A stretch of DNA of 64,000 nt from Bacteroides stercoris ATCC 43183 (GCF_025147325.1 NZ_CP102262.1:1984001-2048000), one strand, 5' to 3'. Numbered from the stretch's first letter, positions 35,869 through 46,625 are shown. The notes: generated from the sequence alone by a model not told the origin. Numbers and translations: made by a program.

Positions 35869-38625
35869 ATGATTGATGCTACTCAAAACCTTATTTTGAT
35901 TAATGGAGAAAATAAGACCTTGCAAATAGAAGAAATAGGTCGGGATGATGCTGGTCGCTTTAATGTGAAGTATCTCGGTTCTTCTAAGGTATATAGATAT
36001 GGCAGTGAGAAAGTTGTATGGCTGACGTGCTCTAAACAAATTGACATCGCTCATAACCGAATATTCATTCGTCAGCGCAGAGTGTACGATTTAAAAGGAG
36101 TATTTTCTTTTGAATATAGGGGTAGTACTTATTGGTATGTAGTTTACACTTCCAATTACTCACAGTATCTCTTGGATGAAGAATTGATAATCAGGACTTC
36201 ATGTTTGAGTGATGGTAAATCGCAAAGTGTATTTGAATATTTGAAGGCGGTGGCATCTACTAATATTCTCGGTAAAGAGGAAGAAAAAGATAATATCGGA
36301 TTGCTTTCCAAACTTTATGAAAAGATTGATTTTATTGATGATAGCAGAGCTATTGCTCCATATTTAAATCCAAAGAAAGCATTGAAGAAGGATAAGAGCG
36401 GTCGGCTTATATACCCTTTTGGATGCAATGCCAGTCAGAAACGAGCTGTAGTTTGTGCTTTTGAACATCAGATCAGTATCATTCAAGGTCCGCCGGGAAC
36501 GGGAAAGACACAAACTATCCTCAATATTATAGCTAATATTATACGCAAAGGAAAGACTGTTTTAGTCGTTTCAAACAACAATTCAGCGACGACCAATGTT
36601 CTTGAGAAGCTGGATAAGGCGGGACTTGGCTTTATAGTGGCACCATTGGGCAGGAAAGGAAATAAAGAGGCGTTTATAGGTAATCAGCCTGCTATACCCG
36701 ATGAACTTCAAGACTGGGAGTGTAATGTAGAGGAAAAACTCCAGAAAGAGGAAGAGGCGGAAAATCTTTTGAAGAAGCTTGACAGGATTTTTGCAGTACA
36801 AGAGGAGTTGGCTTTGTCCAAACAAGAGCTTCAAGCTGTAGAGTTAGAGTATAATCATTTCAAACGGGATCAGATATTTGAAATTACTTCTTTCAATAGT
36901 GCTAACTATCTATCTTCCACGCGTCTTTTAAATTTGTGGTTACAGTTTCAGGCATATGCAGAGAAGGATGTCATTGTTCCCAAAGAATGGTGGAATAAGT
37001 GTTTGGCGGCTCTTCAATGGTGGTGGATGAATTTGATAGGACGATATGTATTAAAACTGAACTCTAAGTTTGATAAGCATAATCTATCTGCTATTATTAC
37101 GGAACTGCAAACTTTGTATTACCATCGAAAGATTGAGGAATTAAACGAACGGATAACGAACTTGCAAGCCGAATTGAAAACCTATAATGCCAAGACTGAA
37201 CTGAACAGATTAACGGAAGTATCTATGCAGCTATTCAAAGCATCCTTGTTTAAGAAATACGGCAAGGAAAAGCGTAAGTTTTTTTCTTCTGTCAGGGATT
37301 TGCGAATAGATTACCAGAGTGTACTGGAGCAATATCCGGTAGTGCTGAGTACTACATTCTCTTCACGTATTTGTTTGTCCGATCAAGCAGAATTCGACTA
37401 TCTGATTATGGATGAGGCATCGCAAGTTTCTATTGAAACGGGTGCTTTGGCGCTGACATGTGCAAAAAATGTTGTTATTGTGGGAGATACTTTGCAGTTG
37501 CCCAATATAGTGACAGGCGAGGATAAAAAAAAGCTTGATGCTATTGTCGCGGAATTCGATATCCCTTCCGGTTATGATTGTGCCGGAAACAGCTTTTTAC
37601 AGTCGGTATGTACTCTTTTGCCCGATGCCCCGCAAACATTGCTTCGGGAACATTACCGTTGCCATCCTCGTATTATTGACTTTTGTAATCGTAAGTTTTA
37701 TAGCGGTGGTTTGCTTATTATGACCGAGGATGATGGAAAACCTGATACATTGTGCGCAATCAAGACAGTGCCGGGACATCATGCTCGTAAACACTATAAT
37801 CAGCGGGAAATTGATGTAATTCGTGATGAAGTGATAGCTCATTTACCCGAACAGACGGATATTGGAATTATCACTCCTTATAATGTTCAAGTTGATGAAT
37901 TGTCTCGGCAATTACCTGCAATAGAATCTGCTACTGTTCATAAGTTTCAAGGACGGGAGAAAGATACTATTATTATGAGTGTGGTGGATGATCAGATAAC
38001 CGAATTCAGCGATGATCCGAACCTGCTGAATGTTGCCATATCAAGGGCCAAAAAGCGGTTCTGTCTGGTTGTCTCGGGTAACGAACAGCTTTTGAAGGGT
38101 AATATCAGTGAATTGTTGTCTTATATTGAATATAATAACTTCACAGTCAGTGAGAGTAGGATACATTCTATTTTTGATTATCTGTATAGTCAATATACCC
38201 GTCAACGTTTGGCTTTTATTCAGGCACATCCGAAAATATCTGAGTATGATTCGGAAAACATTACTTTTGCTTTTATACAAACAGTTTTAAAAAAATATCG
38301 GGAGTTTCATCATTTGGGAGTATTATGTCATATTCCTTTACGTCATCTCATCAAAGATACTATCCTTTTAAATGAGGATGAACGGGTATATGCTGCTAAT
38401 TATAATACTCACGTGGATTTTCTTATAATTAACCATGTCAGCAAGAAACCAATATTGGTAGTGGAGACGGATGGCTATTCTTATCATAATGAGAAAACAC
38501 AGCAGTATCAACGAGATATAAAGAAAGATCATATTCTTACATTATATGAGATTCCTATTTTGCGGCTTTCAACCGTGGGGAGCGGCGAAGAAGAAAAATT
38601 GATGAAAGCGCTTCAAGAGATATAA
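35869..38625 (+). CDS. SF1 helicase with C-terminal DUF2726-like domain
   Basis: A 918-residue UPF1/DNA2-like superfamily 1 helicase (start at 35869; 15 further residues are open upstream). An N-terminal beta-rich domain (~1-150) precedes Walker A ([12 protein letters not shown]), then a coiled-coil insertion (~280-440), the DEAD-like box [36 protein letters not shown] and the motif V/VI region [12 protein letters not shown] and [10 protein letters not shown]. The last ~130 residues ([26 protein letters not shown]) resemble the restriction-endonuclease-like DUF2726 domain. Similar proteins are found as solitary accessory or defence-linked nucleases/helicases. No partner genes lie nearby. Confidence 0.85.
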   Translation: MIDATQNLILINGENKTLQIEEIGRDDAGRFNVKYLGSSKVYRYGSEKVVWLTCSKQIDIAHNRIFIRQRRVYDLKGVFSFEYRGSTYWYVVYTSNYSQYLLDEELIIRTSCLSDGKSQSVFEYLKAVASTNILGKEEEKDNIGLLSKLYEKIDFIDDSRAIAPYLNPKKALKKDKSGRLIYPFGCNASQKRAVVCAFEHQISIIQGPPGTGKTQTILNIIANIIRKGKTVLVVSNNNSATTNVLEKLDKAGLGFIVAPLGRKGNKEAFIGNQPAIPDELQDWECNVEEKLQKEEEAENLLKKLDRIFAVQEELALSKQELQAVELEYNHFKRDQIFEITSFNSANYLSSTRLLNLWLQFQAYAEKDVIVPKEWWNKCLAALQWWWMNLIGRYVLKLNSKFDKHNLSAIITELQTLYYHRKIEELNERITNLQAELKTYNAKTELNRLTEVSMQLFKASLFKKYGKEKRKFFSSVRDLRIDYQSVLEQYPVVLSTTFSSRICLSDQAEFDYLIMDEASQVSIETGALALTCAKNVVIVGDTLQLPNIVTGEDKKKLDAIVAEFDIPSGYDCAGNSFLQSVCTLLPDAPQTLLREHYRCHPRIIDFCNRKFYSGGLLIMTEDDGKPDTLCAIKTVPGHHARKHYNQREIDVIRDEVIAHLPEQTDIGIITPYNVQVDELSRQLPAIESATVHKFQGREKDTIIMSVVDDQITEFSDDPNLLNVAISRAKKRFCLVVSGNEQLLKGNISELLSYIEYNNFTVSESRIHSIFDYLYSQYTRQRLAFIQAHPKISEYDSENITFAFIQTVLKKYREFHHLGVLCHIPLRHLIKDTILLNEDERVYAANYNTHVDFLIINHVSKKPILVVETDGYSYHNEKTQQYQRDIKKDHILTLYEIPILRLSTVGSGEEEKLMKALQEI

Positions 38626-38762
38626 GTGATATTCTCTCTTGTTTTGTTTTAGCGCTCACTTTTAATTATTTCCCTTTTCAGTTTGCATTTCTTGTGGAAA
38701 AGAGCGAAATTTGCGACGCTTTTAAACGAAACTTTATTAACACCTTTAAATATTTAAGAGAA

Positions 38763-40409
38763 ATGACTAAAAGTGCATTGCAAATTGCAAGGGCTGCTTA
38801 TCAGCCCAAACTTCCGAAAGGGCTGACAGGTACTGTAAAAGCAGTGGCCGGCGCAGCTACCCAGTCGGTTGCCGATCAGGAAGAAATCAAGAAATTGTTT
38901 CCCAATACTTATGGGATGCCTTTGATTAAGTTCGAAAATACCGATGAGACCGTTGATTTCCCTGCTATGAATGTGGGTGTAATTCTTTCCGGTGGTCAGG
39001 CTCCCGGTGGTCACAATGTGATATCCGGTATTTTTGACGGTATTAAAAAGTTGAACAAAGATAGTAAACTGTACGGTTTCATTCTTGGCCCTGGTGGTTT
39101 GGTAGACCATAATTATATGGAACTGACTGCCGATATCATCGATGAATATCGTAATACCGGTGGTTTCGATATCATAGGTTCAGGCCGTACCAAATTGGAG
39201 AAAGAGGAACAGTTTGAAAAAGGACTGGAAATCTTGAAGGAATTGAATATCAAAGCACTGGTTATTATCGGTGGTGACGATTCTAATACAAATGCCTGCG
39301 TATTGGCTGAGTATTATGCTGCGAAGAATTGCGGTGTACAAGTTATCGGGTGTCCGAAAACTATCGACGGTGACTTGAAGAACGAAATGATTGAAACTTC
39401 TTTCGGATTCGATACAGCTTGTAAAACGTATGCTGAAGTAATTGGTAATATCCAGCGCGACTGTAACTCGGCACGTAAGTACTGGCATTTCATAAAACTG
39501 ATGGGACGTTCCGCTTCACATATCGCTTTGGAATGTGCATTGCAAGTACAGCCTAATATCTGTATTATCTCCGAAGAAGTTGAAGCTAAGGATATGTCTT
39601 TGGATGATATCGTAACGGGTATCGCTCAGGTGGTGGCTAATCGTGCCGCACAGGGCAATAACTTCGGTACGGTTCTTATCCCCGAGGGCTTGGTTGAGTT
39701 CATCCCTGCTATGAAACGTCTTATCGCTGAGTTGAATGATTTCCTGGCTGCCAATGCAGAGGAATTCTCTCAGATTAAGAAATCACACCAACGCGACTAT
39801 ATCATCCGCAAACTTTCTCCGGAAAATGCCGCTATCTATGCCAGTCTTCCCGAAGGTGTAGCGCGTCAGTTGTCATTGGACCGCGACCCGCACGGAAACG
39901 TACAGGTATCTCTCATTGAAACGGAGAAACTGTTGTCCGAAATGGTAGCTGCCAAATTGGCTCAGTGGAAAGAAGAAGGTAAATATGTAGGTAAGTTCGC
40001 TGCACAGCATCACTTCTTCGGTTATGAAGGACGTTGCGCTGCTCCGTCTAATTTCGATGCCGACTACTGCTACTCTTTGGGTTATGCGGCATCTGCGCTG
40101 ATTGCTAACGGTAAGACCGGTTACATGTCTTCCGTACGTAATACTACAGCTCCTGCCGAAGAGTGGATTGCAGGTGGTGTACCTATTACAATGATGATGA
40201 ATATGGAACGTCGTCACGGCGAAATGAAACCGGTTATCCAGAAAGCTTTGGTAAGACTGGACGGTGCTCCTTTCAAGGCATTTGCCGCTCAGCGTGAGCG
40301 TTGGGCTGTGGAAACAGACTATGTTTATCCGGGTCCTATCCAATACTTCGGTCCTGCCGAAGTTTGCGACCAGCCTACCAAGACTTTGCAACTGGAACAA
40401 GGTAGATAA
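38763..40409 (+). CDS. pfp: Pyrophosphate-dependent 6-phosphofructokinase
   Basis: PPi:fructose-6-phosphate phosphotransferase, the reversible glycolytic enzyme used by Bacteroides. Seen: the PPi-binding [22 protein letters not shown] (Asp after Gly-Gly marks PPi rather than ATP use), the catalytic PKTIDGDL, and [15 protein letters not shown]. The 548-residue length fits the long clade II form. Start: the ATG at 38763 begins the conserved protein; the frame is open 23 codons further upstream without family similarity. The hairpin at 40416-40449 follows the stop. Confidence 0.95.
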   Translation: MTKSALQIARAAYQPKLPKGLTGTVKAVAGAATQSVADQEEIKKLFPNTYGMPLIKFENTDETVDFPAMNVGVILSGGQAPGGHNVISGIFDGIKKLNKDSKLYGFILGPGGLVDHNYMELTADIIDEYRNTGGFDIIGSGRTKLEKEEQFEKGLEILKELNIKALVIIGGDDSNTNACVLAEYYAAKNCGVQVIGCPKTIDGDLKNEMIETSFGFDTACKTYAEVIGNIQRDCNSARKYWHFIKLMGRSASHIALECALQVQPNICIISEEVEAKDMSLDDIVTGIAQVVANRAAQGNNFGTVLIPEGLVEFIPAMKRLIAELNDFLAANAEEFSQIKKSHQRDYIIRKLSPENAAIYASLPEGVARQLSLDRDPHGNVQVSLIETEKLLSEMVAAKLAQWKEEGKYVGKFAAQHHFFGYEGRCAAPSNFDADYCYSLGYAASALIANGKTGYMSSVRNTTAPAEEWIAGGVPITMMMNMERRHGEMKPVIQKALVRLDGAPFKAFAAQRERWAVETDYVYPGPIQYFGPAEVCDQPTKTLQLEQGR

Positions 40410-40415
40410 AATCTT

Positions 40416-40449
40416 ATAGCCAATTGCTGCATTTGCAGTAATTGGCTAT
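40416..40449 (+). terminator. Hairpin after pfp
   Basis: ATAGCCAATT and AATTGGCTAT pair perfectly, and the interior adds CTGC/GCAG with an ATTT loop. No U-run follows immediately, so termination may rely on the next dyad and T-rich stretch (40454-40522). Confidence 0.5.
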
Positions 40450-40453
40450 GTAG

Positions 40454-40522
40454 AACACAAATTACACAAGAGTTGCGCAAATCCGAATTTGTGTAATCTG
40501 TGTAGTTTGTGTTTTATTTTTG
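40454..40522 (+). promoter_or_regulatory. Dyad and -7 box upstream of GH25 gene
   Basis: AACACAAATTACACA (40454-40468) is complementary to TGTGTAGTTTGTGTT (40499-40513) with one mismatch; an alternative partner begins at 40489. It is followed by TATTTTTG (40515-40522), a consensus -7 box 30 bp before the GH25 start; TTTG at 40488-40491 is 23 bp upstream of the box. The dyad resembles the mfd upstream element. Confidence 0.45.
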
Positions 40523-40551
40523 ATAGATATTTGTTACTTCAATATACTTGA

Positions 40552-41400
40552 ATGCCTTCTAAAAACAGTACAGTTTCCCGGCGCAAACCTGTATCTCGTC
40601 GTACTTCTTCTCGAAAAAAGAAGCAGACGGTGTCTCGTCCCATGCCTGTATGGTTGCGTAATTTATTGGCATTTTGTATTATAGCGGTATTTTCAGCAGG
40701 ATTCTATTGGTTCTTTATCCGTCCTTATGCTTATCGTTGGAAACCTTGTTACGGTTTAAAGGGCTACGGCGTATGCATGCCTTGCAACTATGAGGTGCAT
40801 GGCATTGATATTTCCCACTATCAGGGTATTATAGATTGGGATAAGCTCCTTCATAATAAAGAAGCGAAATTTCCCATACATTTTATCTTTATGAAAGCTA
40901 CCGAAGGGGGCGATTATGGCGATGAAACTTTTGTAGAAAATTTCAGTCAGGCACGGAAATACGGTTTTATCCGAGGAGCTTATCATTATTTCCTACCCAA
41001 GACAGATGCGCATAAGCAGGCTGACTTTTTTATTAGTACAGTACACTTGTCAAAAGGAGACCTTCCCCCCGTTCTTGATGTGGAAACTACGGGTAAGAGA
41101 TCTCCTCTGGAACTGAAATCTGCCGTTAAAACCTGGCTCGACAGAGTAGAGGCGCATTACGGCGTAAAACCGATTCTTTACACTTCCTATAAATTTAAGA
41201 AACGTTATCTCAACGACTCCATATTCAACGCTTATCCTTACTGGATAGCCCATTATTACGTTGATTCCGTGAAGTACGAGGGCAAATGGCATTTTTGGCA
41301 ACATACCGATGTAGGTAATGTCCCCGGCATTGAAGAAGAAGTCGATCTGAATGTTTTTAACGGCACGTTGGAAGAATTGGTTGGTATGACCCTGCAATAG
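40552..41400 (+). CDS. Membrane-anchored GH25 lysozyme
   Basis: A 282-residue protein with a very basic, Ser/Arg/Lys-rich cytoplasmic N-terminus (~1-30), one membrane helix (~35-55) and a GH25 muramidase domain. The domain shows HGIDISHYQGIIDW, FIFMKATEGGDYGD, RGAYHYF and the catalytic DxE motif in PVLDVETTG. It would cleave the MurNAc-GlcNAc bond of peptidoglycan from the periplasmic side of the inner membrane. It is monocistronic and convergent with prmA (33-bp gap, no clear terminator). Confidence 0.9.
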   Translation: MPSKNSTVSRRKPVSRRTSSRKKKQTVSRPMPVWLRNLLAFCIIAVFSAGFYWFFIRPYAYRWKPCYGLKGYGVCMPCNYEVHGIDISHYQGIIDWDKLLHNKEAKFPIHFIFMKATEGGDYGDETFVENFSQARKYGFIRGAYHYFLPKTDAHKQADFFISTVHLSKGDLPPVLDVETTGKRSPLELKSAVKTWLDRVEAHYGVKPILYTSYKFKKRYLNDSIFNAYPYWIAHYYVDSVKYEGKWHFWQHTDVGNVPGIEEEVDLNVFNGTLEELVGMTLQ

Positions 41401-41433
41401 CTTGCTTTCCGTTTTCTTCCTTTTATCGTTGTG

Positions 41434-42276
41434 TCATAATACAAACTTTACTGCGGCCCAACGGTTTTTTTCCTTATGATGTACGAAGCGCAGTCCGTTA
41501 TGCTCCGCTTCGGCCTGTATTACAGGAATATCATCTACATAAAAACCGCTCATATATAGTTCCGACCCCGGATGCATGCAACTTACATATCGTTTCATGT
41601 CGTTCAGCAGGATGTTACGGTTGATGTTGGCTATGATTACATCAAAAGGTTCTTGGTCTTTCAATAGAGAAGCGTCTCCTTGAAAAACGGATATACGGTC
41701 TACTCCATTTAGCTCTATGTTTTCAAGAGAGTTGCGTACGCACCATTCATCTATATCGACGGCTGTACAGGGCGCAGCACCGCGCATACGTGCCAATATG
41801 GCTAGAATGGATGTTCCGCATCCCATATCAAGCAAAGATTTGCCTTGCAGATCGTTATCAAGTAATTCACCGATAATGAGACTGGTCGTTTCGTGGTGTC
41901 CTGTACCGAATGCCATTTGAGGGTTGATGACTATATCGTATTCTGCTTGAGGGATGTCGCGATGGAATGTGCTGTGGATGACACAGCGGTCGCCAATGAT
42001 AATGGGCTGGAAGAAATTCTTTTCCCATTCTTCATTCCAGTCTTTGTCTTCCGCTTCTTGGTAAGCATATTCTACCTGTGTATCAGGTAAGGGAAAATCG
42101 GCAAGAGCTTCTTTGAGGACAGTTTCATTGTATAAATCTTTTTGAATGTAGGCGGCAATCCCGTCTGTTTGCTCTACAAAACTCTCAAAACCGGCTTCAC
42201 CCAGCACTGCCGATAAGACATCGTTGACGATTTCCGTGCAGGGAGTGGTATGAAATGTAAATTCTAAATATTTCAT
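41434..42276 (-). CDS. prmA: Ribosomal protein L11 methyltransferase
   Basis: AdoMet-dependent methyltransferase (280 residues from the ATG at 42276; nine extra codons are open upstream). A short N-terminal substrate domain precedes the Rossmann methyltransferase with NPQMAFGTGHHETT, LLDMGCGTSILAIL, AVDIDEWCV and IIANINRNILL, the PrmA-specific NIN loop. It trimethylates ribosomal protein L11. The gene is divergent from the low-complexity secreted protein gene. Confidence 0.93.
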   Translation of the reverse strand: MKYLEFTFHTTPCTEIVNDVLSAVLGEAGFESFVEQTDGIAAYIQKDLYNETVLKEALADFPLPDTQVEYAYQEAEDKDWNEEWEKNFFQPIIIGDRCVIHSTFHRDIPQAEYDIVINPQMAFGTGHHETTSLIIGELLDNDLQGKSLLDMGCGTSILAILARMRGAAPCTAVDIDEWCVRNSLENIELNGVDRISVFQGDASLLKDQEPFDVIIANINRNILLNDMKRYVSCMHPGSELYMSGFYVDDIPVIQAEAEHNGLRFVHHKEKNRWAAVKFVL

Positions 42277-42353
42277 TGGAATATAATTGTTTGTTAAATG
42301 CAAAAGGCAGGTATAGGAGAAAATCCTATTTCTGCGTATATTTGTTTTGGATA

Positions 42354-42361
42354 CAAAGATA
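42354..42361 (-). promoter_or_regulatory. -7 box for prmA
   Basis: Minus-strand TATCTTTG, 77 bp upstream of the prmA start; nearby TAGGGAAATCCCTA (42370-42383) is a perfect palindrome between this box and the divergent one. Confidence 0.45.
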
Positions 42362-42427
42362 GGTGCATTTAGGGAAATCCCTATAAATCTTTGGGGAAAA
42401 TCTTCTGTATAGAGTAAATCCCTGCGT

Positions 42428-42435
42428 TATCTTTG
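42428..42435 (+). promoter_or_regulatory. -7 box for secreted low-complexity gene
   Basis: Plus-strand TATCTTTG, 45 bp upstream of the start at 42481; no TTTG at -33 spacing. Confidence 0.45.
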
Positions 42436-42480
42436 TGGTGTGAAAAAGTATGGAATTGTAAACCCATAAACCAAATAAAT

Positions 42481-43740
42481 ATGAAAAAGATTGTTTTTTT
42501 ATCGCTTTTTGCATTGTGTCTTCCGTGGGCACTTTCAGCTCAAAGTGTAGATGACGACCTTTACTACGTTCCTTCCAAGAAAAAAGAGGAAAAGACGGAG
42601 AAGAAAAAAACTCCGGCTGCCGATGCGGTTGTAGTAAAGACAAATGCTCCGACTACGGTTTATGCGTCGCCGGGCAATACGACCATTGTAGTGAAAGACC
42701 GTAAAGGGAATATTCGTGATGTAGACGAGTATAATCGTCGGTATGACTCTAAAGACTATGACTTTTCACAAGAGAATGATACGCTTTATATAGACGAAAA
42801 AGAAGACGATGGCCTGGATGGAGAATGGGTGAACGGTTTTGACGGTTCGGAAGATGATTATGAATATGCCACGCGCATTATCCGTTTCCGCAATCCACGC
42901 TATGCCATCAGTATCAGCAGCCCGCTTTACTGGGATGTAGTTTATGGTCTGAATCCATGGGACTGGAATGTATATACGGACGGATTGTACGCATATGCAT
43001 TTCCTACCTTCACCAACCGTTTGTGGTGGGATTGGCGCTATAACTCTTTCGGTTGGGGCGGCTATCCCTATTATGGCTGGGGTTGGAACAGTTGGTATGG
43101 TCCGGGCTGGGGCTTTGGCTGGAGCGTAAGCTGGGGCGGCTGGTATGGAGGTGGCTGGTGGGGACATCACCACTATCATCATCACTGTTATCCCGGTGGC
43201 GGTTATTGGCCGCGTAATACATATACCTATCGCCGTTCTTCGGGAGCAAGCAGTTATAGAAATTCTTCTTCTACGGTTCGCAGGACCGGTTCGGCTGTCC
43301 GTTCAGGTGTGTCATCCTATAGAAGAGACGGACAAAGCGGTACGACCACCAGACGTGTGGTAGGTACACGTCCGTCGGGTACACGCAGTGGGGTAACTAC
43401 CCGTACAGATGCCGCCTCTACCCGGCGCAGGGTATATACCCGTCCAAGCAGTACGCGGGTAGGTTCTTCAGCTTCAGGAGTGCAGGGAAGTAGTAGCCGT
43501 GTACATGCTACAGGTGTAAGACGTTCCGCAGCCGGAAGTCCTTCTACTTACAACAGGGGCAGTTCTGCATCGTCAACACGCAATTATTCAACCGGTAACA
43601 GTAGTAGCCGTCGCTCTTATACGCCTGTGCAAAACAACTCTTCCACCCGTAGTTATTCTTCGGGAGGCGGTAGCAGTTCACGCAGTTATTCCGGCGGTGC
43701 TACCCGTTCGTCAGGTGGTGGTTCTTCAAGAAGAAGATAG
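42481..43740 (+). CDS. Secreted low-complexity protein, Gly/Trp/His then Ser/Arg rich
   Basis: A 419-residue exported protein (signal ~1-20, PWALSAQ). Three zones: an acidic, Lys/Thr-containing N-terminal part (VDDDLYYVPSKKKEEK; EDDGLDGEWVNGFDGSEDD), a region rich in Trp, Gly, Tyr and His (WGWNSWYGPGWGFGW; HHHYHHHCYP), and a ~170-residue Ser/Arg/Thr/Gly tail (SSSTVRRTGSAVRSG; SSGGGSSRRR). I know no function; the composition suggests an extended, basic surface or periplasmic polymer-binding protein. Its start at 42481 begins the signal peptide. It is followed after 33 bp by the OmpP1-like gene, so both are likely cotranscribed. Confidence 0.8.
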   Translation: MKKIVFLSLFALCLPWALSAQSVDDDLYYVPSKKKEEKTEKKKTPAADAVVVKTNAPTTVYASPGNTTIVVKDRKGNIRDVDEYNRRYDSKDYDFSQENDTLYIDEKEDDGLDGEWVNGFDGSEDDYEYATRIIRFRNPRYAISISSPLYWDVVYGLNPWDWNVYTDGLYAYAFPTFTNRLWWDWRYNSFGWGGYPYYGWGWNSWYGPGWGFGWSVSWGGWYGGGWWGHHHYHHHCYPGGGYWPRNTYTYRRSSGASSYRNSSSTVRRTGSAVRSGVSSYRRDGQSGTTTRRVVGTRPSGTRSGVTTRTDAASTRRRVYTRPSSTRVGSSASGVQGSSSRVHATGVRRSAAGSPSTYNRGSSASSTRNYSTGNSSSRRSYTPVQNNSSTRSYSSGGGSSSRSYSGGATRSSGGGSSRRR

Positions 43741-43773
43741 GTATAGTATTCAATAGAAAAAGATGAGTAGGAT

Positions 43774-45471
43774 ATGAAAAAAATTATAACTTTAGCTGTT
43801 TTGGGGATGTTGGGTGCAGTTCCGGTAAGTGCACAGACCGTGTACGATGCAGCCAACATCGCAAACAAGGATTTAAATGGTACAGCACGCTTTGTAAGTA
43901 TGGGCGGAGCTATGGGTGCGTTGGGTGGAGATATTTCCACTATTGCTACAAACCCTGCCGGTATAGGTATTTATCGCAGTAATGATGCAATGCTGTCATT
44001 CAGTCTTTCTTCTTATGGTACTGAAAGTAATTATATGGGAAGTAAGATGAATGCAGACAAGATGAAAACCTCATTTGATAATGCCGGTTTTGTTATTTCT
44101 TCAAAGATAGGCAATGCTACGGCTTTGCGTTATGTGAATTTCGGCTTTAATTATCATAAGGCGAAGTCTTTTTATAAGAATATGTCGATGGGAGGTAATT
44201 TAGGCGATTATACGCAAACGGATTATATGGCGGCACAAGCCGGAGGAATAAAGGACTGGTCGGGCAATATTTATACAGATCCGGAAGTAGGATGGCTATC
44301 CGCATTGGGATATGACAGTTATCTGATAACCGACTTTATTGCCCACAACGGACAGGGAGATGTCCCTTCCGGTTACGTTCCCTATATGAAAAACGGGACT
44401 CAGGTAAAGAATCTGAACGGTGATTTAATGTATATCACTCCGGGTGAATATGGAGGAATGTTTTTAGGAGGAAATGGCAATTTCCGGTCGGAAGAGCGTG
44501 GCGGAATTGAACAATATGATTTCAATATTTCATTCAATATTAATGACCGGGTATATTTAGGCGTAACTGTGGGGGCTTATGCCATAGATTACAATAAATA
44601 TACTTTTTATAGTGAAGACTATTTGGATAATGCCGGAAATAGCATCGGGCAGAATTATAACCTGCAGAGCTGGAACAAGATACACGGTTCGGGTTTTGAT
44701 GTGAAATTCGGAGCCATCGTGCGTCCTTTCGAATATTCCCCTTTGAGGATTGGATTAGCCATTCATACACCGACCTATTATAATTTGGATTATAAGACAA
44801 ATGCCCGCCTGGAGTCGAATGTCTTGAATGATTTGGATATAGCTAACGAGTCGGGTATAGGAAGCGGTGTGATCGGTCAATATACTGTGGATACTTATGA
44901 TATAATGAATGGAGACATGGTGCGTCAATTCCACTTGCAGATACCATGGACGTATAATGTAAGTTTGGGATATACTGTAGGTTCCAGTTTGGCTTTAGGG
45001 GCAGAGTATGAATATCAGGACTATTCGTCCATGAAATTCAAGGACCAGGAAGGCTATTCCGATACATTTGGGTACGAAAACAGTACTACTTCTATGCTGA
45101 AAGGGGTGAGCACCATTCGTTTGGGAGCCGAATATAAAGTGATTCCTCAGTTTGCTTTGCGTGCAGGATACAATTATACCTCTGCCATTTTCAATAGTGA
45201 TGCATATAAGGATTTGCCTTATAACTCAATTCAGACGGATACGGATTTTGCAAATACCAAAGCTTTGAGTAACTATACAGTGGGTCTCGGTTACAGAGGG
45301 TCTATGTTTTATGCTGATTTGGCATATAAGTTCTCTTCATACAAGGAAGATTTCTATCCGTTCATTAATGCCTATGAAGATGGAGGCCAGTTAGTGATAG
45401 GCTCTCCTGAAGCAACGAAAGTAAAAAATACCCGAAGCCAGGTGCTGCTGACCTTAGGTTTACGTTTTTAA
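43774..45471 (+). CDS. OmpP1/FadL-family outer-membrane protein
   Basis: A 565-residue beta-barrel protein with signal peptide (VPVSAQ) and the FadL/TodX N-terminal pattern GTARFVSMGGAMGALGGD then STIATNPAGIGIYRSND, which matches the NPAxxx plug segment. It ends with a typical barrel strand SQVLLTLGLRF. FadL relatives carry hydrophobic compounds across the outer membrane; in Bacteroides such genes are often labelled hemin receptor without proof. It is the second gene after the low-complexity protein, and a strong bidirectional terminator follows. Confidence 0.85.
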   Translation: MKKIITLAVLGMLGAVPVSAQTVYDAANIANKDLNGTARFVSMGGAMGALGGDISTIATNPAGIGIYRSNDAMLSFSLSSYGTESNYMGSKMNADKMKTSFDNAGFVISSKIGNATALRYVNFGFNYHKAKSFYKNMSMGGNLGDYTQTDYMAAQAGGIKDWSGNIYTDPEVGWLSALGYDSYLITDFIAHNGQGDVPSGYVPYMKNGTQVKNLNGDLMYITPGEYGGMFLGGNGNFRSEERGGIEQYDFNISFNINDRVYLGVTVGAYAIDYNKYTFYSEDYLDNAGNSIGQNYNLQSWNKIHGSGFDVKFGAIVRPFEYSPLRIGLAIHTPTYYNLDYKTNARLESNVLNDLDIANESGIGSGVIGQYTVDTYDIMNGDMVRQFHLQIPWTYNVSLGYTVGSSLALGAEYEYQDYSSMKFKDQEGYSDTFGYENSTTSMLKGVSTIRLGAEYKVIPQFALRAGYNYTSAIFNSDAYKDLPYNSIQTDTDFANTKALSNYTVGLGYRGSMFYADLAYKFSSYKEDFYPFINAYEDGGQLVIGSPEATKVKNTRSQVLLTLGLRF

Positions 45472-45496
45472 GGGGAAGTGATTCCCCGTTACCGAT

Positions 45497-45537
45497 AAAA
45501 AAAGACTTGCAGGAATTTCTTCTGCAAGTCTTTTTTA
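45497..45537. terminator. Bidirectional terminator
   Basis: AAAAAAAGACTTGCAG and CTGCAAGTCTTTTTTA pair around a short loop, giving a T-run on both strands. It lies between the convergent OmpP1-like and rubrerythrin genes. Confidence 0.92.
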
Positions 45538-45559
45538 TATTCTACCGTATTGTTTCGGA

Positions 45560-46117
45560 TTATTTCTTGAAATAGCGGTTGTACAGACCTTCGAAACCTT
45601 TACCGTGACGAGCTTCGTCTTTAGCCATTTCATGAACTGTGTCATGGATAGCATCCAGATTCAATGCTTTGGCACGTGTAGCGATACGCTTCTTGTCTTC
45701 GCAAGCGCCTGATTCTGCATTCATTCTCTTTTCAAGGTTAGTCTTGGTATCCCATACGCAGTCACCCAGCAATTCAGCAAATTTTGCAGCGTGTTCTGCT
45801 TCTTCCCATGCGTAACGCTTGAAAGCTTCAGCTACTTCAGGATAGCCTTCGCGGTCTGCCTGGCGGCTCATTGCAAGGTACATACCTACTTCCGTGCATT
45901 CGCCCATGAAGTGGTTGTTCAAATCCTTAATCATTTCGTCATCGCAACCTTTGGCTACGCCAATGACATGTTCGTCAGCAAAAACCAACGGACCGCCTGC
46001 CTGTGCTTCTTCTACTTCAACGAATTTGCTTGCAGGAGCTTTACACAAAGGACATTTCTCAGGAGCTGCGTCTCCTTCATATACGTAACCGCAGACAGTA
46101 CATCTAAACTTTTTCAT
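45560..46117 (-). CDS. Reverse rubrerythrin
   Basis: A 185-residue peroxide-detoxifying di-iron protein with the reversed domain order: rubredoxin domain first ([17 protein letters not shown], about residues 1-35), then the ferritin-like four-helix domain with ligand glutamates in [29 protein letters not shown] and [12 protein letters not shown]. Reverse rubrerythrins protect anaerobes by reducing peroxide to water with NADH-dependent partners. It lies 26 bp after the Fur/PerR-type gene on the same strand, so the pair forms a peroxide-response operon. Confidence 0.93.
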   Translation of the reverse strand: MKKFRCTVCGYVYEGDAAPEKCPLCKAPASKFVEVEEAQAGGPLVFADEHVIGVAKGCDDEMIKDLNNHFMGECTEVGMYLAMSRQADREGYPEVAEAFKRYAWEEAEHAAKFAELLGDCVWDTKTNLEKRMNAESGACEDKKRIATRAKALNLDAIHDTVHEMAKDEARHGKGFEGLYNRYFKK

Positions 46118-46143
46118 TTTACTTCAGATTTTAATTAGTTGAA

Positions 46144-46578
46144 TTAGTTATTCGTTATTTTGGTTAAATATTCATTTTCCAGACAGCTTTTGCAGATACC
46201 TTTATAGTAATAATGGATTTCTTGCACTTCGTGTCCGTTCATATCCATTTCTTCTACCTGTTTAATGTTGGCATTGCATTCCAAATCATATATTTTTCCG
46301 CAATGTTTGCATAAGAAATGGGCATGAGGAGTGGTATCTGCATCATAGCAGGTATTCCGTTCGTCAATTGTCAATGTCTGTGCAGCACCTTGTTCACTAA
46401 GTAATTTTAAAGTGTTGTAAACAGTTGTTTTAGACAATGTGGGAATGGAAGGTGCAAGTGCCGTATAAATTTCATCCACCGTGGGATGTGTACGATGCTC
46501 CATCAGATAAGTCATAATGGCTATGCGCTGTACCGAGGGCTTAATGTTATGATTTTGCAATCGTTTTACTACATCCAT
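46144..46578 (-). CDS. Fur-family regulator, probably PerR-like
   Basis: A 144-residue Fur/PerR-type repressor with a winged helix (~1-85) and the metal-binding dimerisation half: HAHFLCKHCGKIYDLECN and CKSCLENEYL show the two CXXC structural zinc pairs; the HAHF motif supplies sensor-metal ligands. Placement directly ahead of rubrerythrin suggests peroxide sensing. An ideal promoter (46626-46656) lies 48 bp upstream, so the protein could repress its own operon. Confidence 0.9.
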   Translation of the reverse strand: MDVVKRLQNHNIKPSVQRIAIMTYLMEHRTHPTVDEIYTALAPSIPTLSKTTVYNTLKLLSEQGAAQTLTIDERNTCYDADTTPHAHFLCKHCGKIYDLECNANIKQVEEMDMNGHEVQEIHYYYKGICKSCLENEYLTKITNN

Positions 46579-46625
46579 ATCATCTGCAATTCAAACTTGT
46601 AATAATTACATTTTTAATTCTCTTG

